64,000 bases of DNA from Owenia fusiformis. Its lineage: Eukaryota; Annelida; Polychaeta; Sabellida; Oweniidae. Each line of letters begins with the position of its first letter. Positions within the stretch are counted from its first letter, which is position 1. The notes below the pieces were generated by a model. That model did no database searches. It saw only the letters and a program-made list of their open reading frames with translations, and was not told the origin of the DNA. Shown here one piece after another: positions 46,701 to 55,700 of this stretch. The stretch lies in assembly GCA_903813345.2 (NCBI GenBank), contig CAIIXF020000012.1:25310184-25374183 (forward strand). Direction: 5' to 3'. Both the position numbers and the translations under genes were made by a program.

Positions 46701-49700
46701 AAATATAACTTAAGTTCAACACTTTGTCAGGACTCAACATGGATCAAAGGCGAACGTAATACACAGAACGTGACTCGTTCGCAAATTCAATGCATTCGGC
46801 GTTCGGCTTTTTACAGTATACTGTTCTATCAACCAATAGGATTGCCCGAAATGTTAGCGTAGGTCACTTCCGGGTCAATATGCCGGTGAAATTTATCAAC
46901 ATTTTCCTTTTGTTTTTGTTATCTGCCGTCTATATCAGAAGATCGTCGTAAATATCAGGTATGGTTCGCATTATTGCATGATGATTAACGATTCCAGACG
47001 ATGTTTAGTTAATTGGTATTACACGAAAGCTTGAAATGGAGTTTAATTCCGAGTTTACATTTTTATTTTTCTGAAGTGAAACTGAAAATGTCACGGTTCT
47101 TCAAGAACCGCGGTTTTCAAGATTGTGTGCGAGCTAACCGTCGTGGAGGTATGAACCGCGGTAACCGCAAGCCACGGTTAACCGTGTGACCCCTAATTAT
47201 AATAGTCGCGAAATTCAATGGACATTTCGGAAATTCAAGGAAATTTGTTTCACTCAATGTTTACGATATTTTCGTCCTGTGCTGGGCGATAAAAAGTAGA
47301 GAAGTCACTGTATTCTTGATGAAATATGATAGCGTCGAATGTTAAAAATAGTGCCTTTCTACTAGTTTCTAGATTAATGTTTCTTGCATAATAAGCTTAG
47401 AAAATAACACCAGTTTTACCATTCTTCACACCTTTCAACCAATGTTTCTGAATGATACGAATATTATAGGTTTAATCGAGATTTTACATACATAATTTCA
47501 TGTACATGTACAATGAATATTGGTATTGTTGCTAGGGTTTATGAATCACGTGGTTTGAAAATCACACAAAATCACTTTTACTTGTAAAGTGCGGTGAACA
47601 ATGTCAACAAGTTCAATTTCAAATCTGATAAAATTACCCAGAAAGTCCAAAAACTAATCATTCTGAGATTTTCGAAAATCTGAAATCGATCCGTCAAACT
47701 GTTCGCCTGATGAAAACACGGAGAGATCCCGTGTCATTACTGAGTGAACACCCTGTATATAAGAAATATTGCCGTATACATGTATTCACTTTTTTGCAAA
47801 TACATGCAGAAAGTATGGATACGTTTGATATCTTACTTCAAGCATATCTTCATATTGCATTATTAGAAGTGGAATCTCATCCCTGTGCGACCACCATTCT
47901 TTAGTATGTTCAATCCAACTTCCAAAGGGAACTAGAAATAAAAGAATATACTCGGTGTATTTTATGGTATGCCAAGTCAATTTTTTCTTTCTCAATGTAG
48001 ATGCGATGGGCATCGAAAAGCAGGAGATGATACGTAAGACGCCAGTGTAATGTCGGTGCAAGTTAAATACCAATTGTATCAACAATATTCTGTTTATCAG
48101 GTTTATCAACCGTTGCACAGGAAAAGAGCTCTTATCACAGATTTTTTCAATATTTTGATTTTTTGTTTATCTTAAACAGTTGAAAAGCACAAAGAGACAT
48201 TTCAAACGAGCCATGCCTTATGTCTTAACAATTTTTCCTTGCAGATACCAAAAAAACGGATTTGAATTTAGTACACTTTCCTCTTATCTTTGAGGTATAT
48301 CCAGAATTATGGCAATGTCTATACTTTCTATACATTGTCTATACTTTCTATACTTTCGATCTCCTTTTTCATACTATCTGCCTTCGACGTTTCTATACTT
48401 TCTTTCTGCTTTTCACATAACTGTAACATAGACAAATCAGATGTCTATAGTTTCTATAGTTTCTATACTTTCTATCTGCTATTTCCCAGAACTGTCTTCG
48501 ACATATCAGATGTCTATACTTTCTATACTTTCGATCTGCTTTTTCCAATAGCTGTCTTCGACAAATCAGATGTCTACAGTTTCTATACTTTCTATACTTT
48601 CTATCTGCTTTTCACAAAACTGTCTTTGCCAAATTAGATGTCTATAGTTTCTATACTTTCTATCTGCTATTTCCCAGAACTGTATTCGACATATCAGATG
48701 CATTCCATCTGCTTTTTCCCAGAAATGTCTTAGACAAATCAAATGTCTATAGTTTCTATACTTTCTATACTTTCGATCTGCTTTTCCCCATAACTATCTT
48801 CTACAAATCAGATGTCTATAGTTTCTATACTTTCTATACTTTCGATCTGCTTTTCCCCATAACTGTCTTCGACAAATCAAATGTCTATAGTTTCTATACC
48901 TTCTATACTTTCGATCTGCTTTTCCCCATAACTGTCTTCGACAAATCAGATGTCTATAGTTTCTATACTTTCTATCTGCTTTTCCCCATAACTGTCTTCG
49001 ACAAATCAGATGTCTATAGTTTCTATACTTTTTATCTGCTTTTCACAAAACTGTCTTTGACAAATCAGATGTCTATAGTTTCTATTCTTTCGAACTGCTT
49101 TTTCATGGATAATCTCTATTTTCATACTATATGCTTTGGACAAATAAGATGTCTACGGTTTCTATACTTTTGAACTGCTTTTTCAGACCAACTGCCTCAG
49201 ATAAATCGATATTTCTATATTTTCTATACTTTCGAACTGCTCATGGAATATAATACAAGGAAATTGACTATTAAAACACAAATTTGTATGCCTTAAAACA
49301 CAAATTTTTATTCAGATACGTGTACAAACCATGTTTGTAACCAGCGCCCTACGGCGTCCAAATCGATTAGCACAATGCAGTCCAACGCGTTAACCACTTA
49401 GTCACACTACCCTACCACGTGACCACGTTTAAAAGGGAAACAGGGTACAGCTTTGTTGCAAATGGAGGACGTGGGTTTAATTCCATATTTCTGAACGTAA
49501 AATACATTTTACATTTATTTCTAGTGTTCTACCAGACATAGAATTGATTCATCAAGGAGTGTGTAGAATATTGTTGGCAAAAAACCACTATAGGCAAAGA
49601 TAGATAATAGTGGGCGCAGTGAAGCAAAACCAAATGCAATACACGATACATTTCAGTAAATCTATCAACGTACAGGGAGCATGGAAGTTTCCCTTCGAAA

Positions 49701-52700
49701 ATGTTACATTGATATGTAACAAAAAACCCAGTTAACTGTTATTAAACTGCGTGTCATCGTGTTGTAGGTGGATACGTTTTCTAGTATGTTAGTCAACTGT
49801 ATTTTTGTGAATTTGAACAAAACATTTTGAATGGTCTGGTTTTTAGGGCGGTAGTGAATTAGACCATTCAAGGGGTTCTATAGAAAGATTCTTCATATGT
49901 AGTTCAGGCAATTTTGATTATTCTGAGTAGCAAATAGTCATTAATACTGATAGCGGATAGTCATTTGTCCTTAACGTGTTGATATTTAATTTCGTTATTT
50001 TATTTCAATTTGATACCCTAGTAACATTATAATAATAATAAATCTACAAAATAATGTTTACTTTATTTGGATTAAATAACAATTGATGACACCTCAAAAC
50101 ATCAACGGGCGGCCTTTTTAGCATTACTTTCACTGTTTGCAACGTAAATGTACATGAGGTCGGGACATAGTATGTCTGTATAATCAGCTTACTTTCCCGC
50201 TCCCTGTACTATTGAAAAATTTACATTCCTTGTACCCTGTATTGATCAACTTTTGCAGCTGTGTACCGTGTACTATGACGTATCAAATATTTTAAAATTT
50301 AAAACGATATTATTTACATTATTTCTTCAACTATCATATAACTTGGAACATGGACTTCACTATTGCACAACTGAAGTGTAGCGAATAGCAATATTGACTC
50401 ACTCCGAGCACCAAACGTATTAACCTTTTGACTAAGCAGTCGATATACTCAAAAGCGACATGTTTGAAAGCCAAAAGATTCGCGCATGCGCGATCGAGGT
50501 AGGGTAGTGTGTTAGTATGTGAGCTAGCACCGAAAAATGTACCGGCTTCTGAACAAATTGAAATTACTAGTTTCTTATGTATTTTTATGTGATACTTCAG
50601 AAAATTTTTGTCTGACGCGCCGTATCCGGGGCGAAATTTGTAAAAATTGGGTTTTTGACCCTAAAAAGGAAAATTACAGGGGGGTACATTATCATCATTG
50701 AATAATTCATTCAGTTGATCTTCAATCATCATAATAATTTTATTGAGACTTGATGAGATCATTCTGAGGTAGTATATAAAGTTTCAATGGTCTGTCACTC
50801 ATGGTTGCCATGGAAACCACAATTTTTGCTGAGAAAATCCTTAATATTGGTAAAACCTGTACCTGTACATAATATAGAATATAGATTATTTTTTATATCA
50901 ACAGATATTAGAACATTTTAGCACTCTAAAAATCACCAGGGCTGTCCAAACATTTGTTTAAAGTGAAAGAATATTGCAATTTATGTGACTGGTAAGTGTC
51001 AAATACCATACAATTACATAAGTGGTCAAAAGTGGGCGTCGCCCTCATAATAGTAGTTGATTGCCATTCTCTATAAATACTGAGTTTTACTTGACTTTTG
51101 AGATACATTTATATTGAACTTCTTTGGTTATACTTAATATCAAGCATTTTAACATCTAAGTGTTATAGTTATTGCATGGGGATACAGGGGGGGGGAGAGG
51201 GGGGGGGCTAGTAACAGAATTGGGAGGGGGCAGAGCTTATCAGTCTGAAGTATAAATCTCATCTTCATGGTTCTAGATTTCATAGGGTACATCTTCTTGG
51301 TCTTATTATATTCATCCCAATATAGAAGATATTAGAATTTACATGGTTGGTAAGTGTCAAAGACCATAGAATAAAACATGTGATCAAAAGTGGGCGTCGC
51401 CCTAATCATAGTATATGGTTCATTCTCTATAAATACAGAGTTTAACTTGACTTTTGAAGTATATTTACTTAAAAACATCTTTGATTTATACTTAATGTCA
51501 AGCATTTCTGGTAAGTTATATACATCTAATTGTAATAGTTATTGCCTGGGGATGGAGGAGGGGGGGGGGGGAGAGTAACAGAATTGGAAATGGGCAGAGC
51601 TAAAAAGCCTTAAATATAAATCTAATTTACTTAGTTCTGGATTCCATGGGGTACATCTTCTGGGTCATCTTCACATTCATCTCAATACATGTATATGGGA
51701 TATTCCAATTTTCATGATTGGTAAGTGTCAAAGACCATTCAATTACGTAAGTGGGTGTTGCCCTCACAATAGTAGATAATTCATTCTCTATGAATATGGA
51801 GTTTAACTTGACTTTAAGATATATTTTTACATTAAAACTTCTTTGATTACACTTAATATTGTAATAGTTATTCCCTGGGGGGCAAGGGGGGTAGTAGCAG
51901 AAATGGGAGGGGGTAGAGCCAATGGCCAGTCAGTCTTAAGTATTAATATCATAGTCTGATCATTTTCATTCACCTCCTGATGTTAATATATTAACAATAT
52001 CATATGGAAGAATATACCACTACACTTGCAGATTTGAGAATTATTCAGTTGAATGTGTCTATATGGCGCTCCACCTTTGCCTTTTAAAAAGGTGCTCTTG
52101 CTATTGCCCTTTCTGCATGACACTTCATCTGTGAATGTGTAAAGTGCTAGGAAGGCTGCATATATATAGACATCAGGGTCTATATTGGAGGAAATACCAC
52201 TGACATCAGTCTTCATTTGTTTCCAACTCAAGTATCCAGCAGCACACTTTGCTGTATTTTGCTTCTTGTTTTCATCATCATACAAGAACTCATTCCAATC
52301 TTTAGGGACTCTTGTTTTTCAACCTTAAATAGGGCAAGGTGTCCCTCCCCTCTTTCAGGTTCCTTTATAGAATTGTTGATGTAATTATCACATACAAAAA
52401 CTAATCAATCTGCAATTGTAGAATCTTGAAAATAGTCTCCGCCAGATCCTGAAACAAAACTAGCTTTCAAGTTGAATTATGGTTTGGGATAGTTGGGGTT
52501 TGTTTTCCTTATATTATGACTTGTATACATTTTGAAGTTGTCTTTTTCTTGCTGGGTTCTATTACAAATTTTGGCCCTGTCCCTTTGGCACCTGTGGGTA
52601 CATATTCATGCATAGGAATGGGTTTCAAGGGCTCAATAGGAACTGCAGGAGACATTCTAGGCTAATTTTATGTTCCTAAGCAAGATCGAAGCTGTTCAAA

Positions 52701-55700
52701 GATGTTTCATTCAGAATCAGAATGAATTTGAACCATCTTATAAGCTTGTTCTGAGTACTTTTTTACTGTCACTGTTGCTGCTGTAGTTTGCTGCTGTAGT
52801 TTTCAATTTTATATGTTTTATTATATCGTGAAATCTTTTTTTCAACTAATCTCAGATGGTATCTCTTCATGCAATTTTTCCTTTTGACTAAAATTAGATG
52901 ACAGCGACATCATTTGGCACAGATTCTCCTTATGATAGACCGTAGAGATGACCTTCATCCTCAAAATGGTAAATGGATCAAGAAAGTCTTTGATTGCGGT
53001 GTCTGTCATCTTTATGTCTTTTTCTGTACTTGATATTTGTGCCTTTCCAAGGTCATTATGGGTGTCACACTCATCTCATCTCTAGATAATATTCCTAAGT
53101 ATGTCTTATCAAGGACCGTCTGATTGTTGTAACCATCTCATCCATATAAAGCACTTATTGTCTGTATGGCCCATATTGCAAATCCTCATATTGAACCACC
53201 AGATGGACTTGAATGGAAACTAAATGACTCCATCGTTATAATGGGTATTGACTGATATTCTCAGATAAGAGATTGGTGATATGGCAACACCAGGAGATGA
53301 ATCAGAAAACCCCAGAAGATGTACCCTATGCAATCCAGAATTAAGAAGATGAGATTTATACTTAAGGCAGATTAGATCTACACATTCTAATTCTGTTACT
53401 TCTCACCCCGCCCCAATGTAAAAACTATAATACTTACACAGATGTATTTACCAGAAATGCTTGACATAAATTAAAATAACAGCAGTTCAATATAACTATG
53501 AATGTATCTCTAAAGTCAAGTTCAATTTTGTATTTATACAAAAGAACCAATCATCTACTATTGTTAGGATGACACCCCCTTTTGATCATTTATTAATATG
53601 TAATTGTATGGTGTTTGACAAGTCATGTAAATTGTCATATCCCATATATTGAGATGAATATGAAGAAGACCCAGACGATGTACCCCATGAAATCCAGAAC
53701 TATGCAGATGAGATTTATACTTAAGGCTGATTACCTCTGCCCCCTCCCAGTTCTGTTACTACTCTCCCCCAGGCAAGAACTATTACAATTAGATGTGCAT
53801 TACTTACCAGAAATGCTTGATATTAAGTATAATCAAAGAAGTTGTAATGTAAATGTATCTCAAAAGTCAAGTATTTATAGAGAATGAATCATCGGCTTTG
53901 ATAAGGGCGACGCCCACTTTTGATCAATTGAGTAATTCTATGGTCTTTATACTTACCAATCATGCAGAATTATAATATCCTATATATTGAGATGAATGTG
54001 AAGAAGACCAAGACGATGTACCCCATGAAATCCAGAACTATGTAGAGGAGATTTATACTTAAGGGTGATTAGCTCTGCCCTCTTTCAATTCTGTTACCCC
54101 CCCCCCATCTACCCCCTCCCCCATGCAATAAGTATAACACTTAGATGTACATTATTTAGCAAAAATGCTTGATATGAAGTATAACCAAAGAACATCATTA
54201 TAAATGTGTCTCAAAAGTCAACTAAAATTCTGTATTTATAGAGAATGGCAATCATCTACTACTATAAGGGCGACGCCCACTTTTGATCCCTAATGTAATT
54301 GTATGGTCTTTGACACTTACCAGTTATGTTAATTGCAATATTCTTTATATTTAAATAAATGTTTGAACTGCCCTGGTAATTTTGAGAATGCTAAAATGTT
54401 CTGATATCTGTTGATTTGAAAAATAATCCACATTCTGTATTAGGTGCAGGTACAGGTTTTACCAAAATTATGGATCTTCTCATCAAAAATTGTGGTTTCC
54501 ATGACAACCATGAGTGTCAGACCATTGAAACTTTGCATACTACCTCAGAATGATCTCATCAACTATCAATAAAATTATTATGATGATTGAAGATCAACTG
54601 AATTAATTATTCAATGATGATAATGTACCCCCTGTAATTTTCCTTTTTAGGGTCAAAAACCCCATTTTGACTACTTTCGCCCCAGATACAGTCAGACATA
54701 AATTTTCTGAAGTATCACATAAAAATACATAAGAAACAAGTAATTTCAATTTGTTCAGACACCGGTACATTTTTCGGTGCTAGCTCACATACTAACTGGA
54801 CCAAAATCGAAAGTGACCAAGAAACTTATGACGTCACATATTGTTTTACAATGTATAGAAAGTATCGAAAGTATAGAAAGTATAGACATAGGGGTTTCAC
54901 CAAAATGTAAAGTATAGAAAGTATCGAAAGTATAGACATAGGAAATTCACCAAAATCAAAAGTATAGACAGTATAGAAAGTATAGACATGTATAGACTTT
55001 AGCAGAAGTACTCGAAGGCAAAAACCGCTTTTACAAACTGGCTTCTTACGTACTACAGAAGCCGGCTTCTGGAGTCACCAAGAAGCCAGCTTTTAAAAGC
55101 CGGCTTCTGAAGGACAACAGAAGCCGGCTTCTGGAGTCACCAAGAAGCCAGCTTTTACAAACTGGCTACTTACGTACTACAGAAGCCGGCTTCTACAGTC
55201 AACAAGAAGCCGGCTTTTAAAAACCGGCTTCTGAAGGACAACAGAAGCTGGCTTCTGGAGTCACCAAGAAGCCGGCTTTTAAAACTGGCTTCTTACTTAC
55301 TGACGTACTGCAGAAGATGGCTTTTGAATATAGTTTATATTGTCATATTTTTGCAAAACTATACGGGTAAATTGAATTCTAAGCATGGATATCGATGATT
55401 TTGACCACGTTCATCAATTCCAAAAATATTATGCATTGTATTTCTGTTTAATAAAAACGCACCGCTCATTTTTCAAAACTAGCTCCAATTTGGAGCCAGT
55501 TTTCAAATCAGCTCGCACCATTAAACACAAGTTATTAACGGACAATCTAGCCACTGGGAATCACGAGATACTGTCTCCCGATCATTTTGATGTGGATTAT
55601 GCATCTTATTCTCGTATAATCTGCATGAAAATAAGGAAAAACTGAAAAATATGTAAAATTAAAACATAATTCAAATTTTTTGCAAAAAGTCATTTCAAGT

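Noticed and set aside
48290-48637. 115-residue membrane-like protein rich in YTFYT
   Set aside because: Read-through of the CTATACTTTC tandem repeat.
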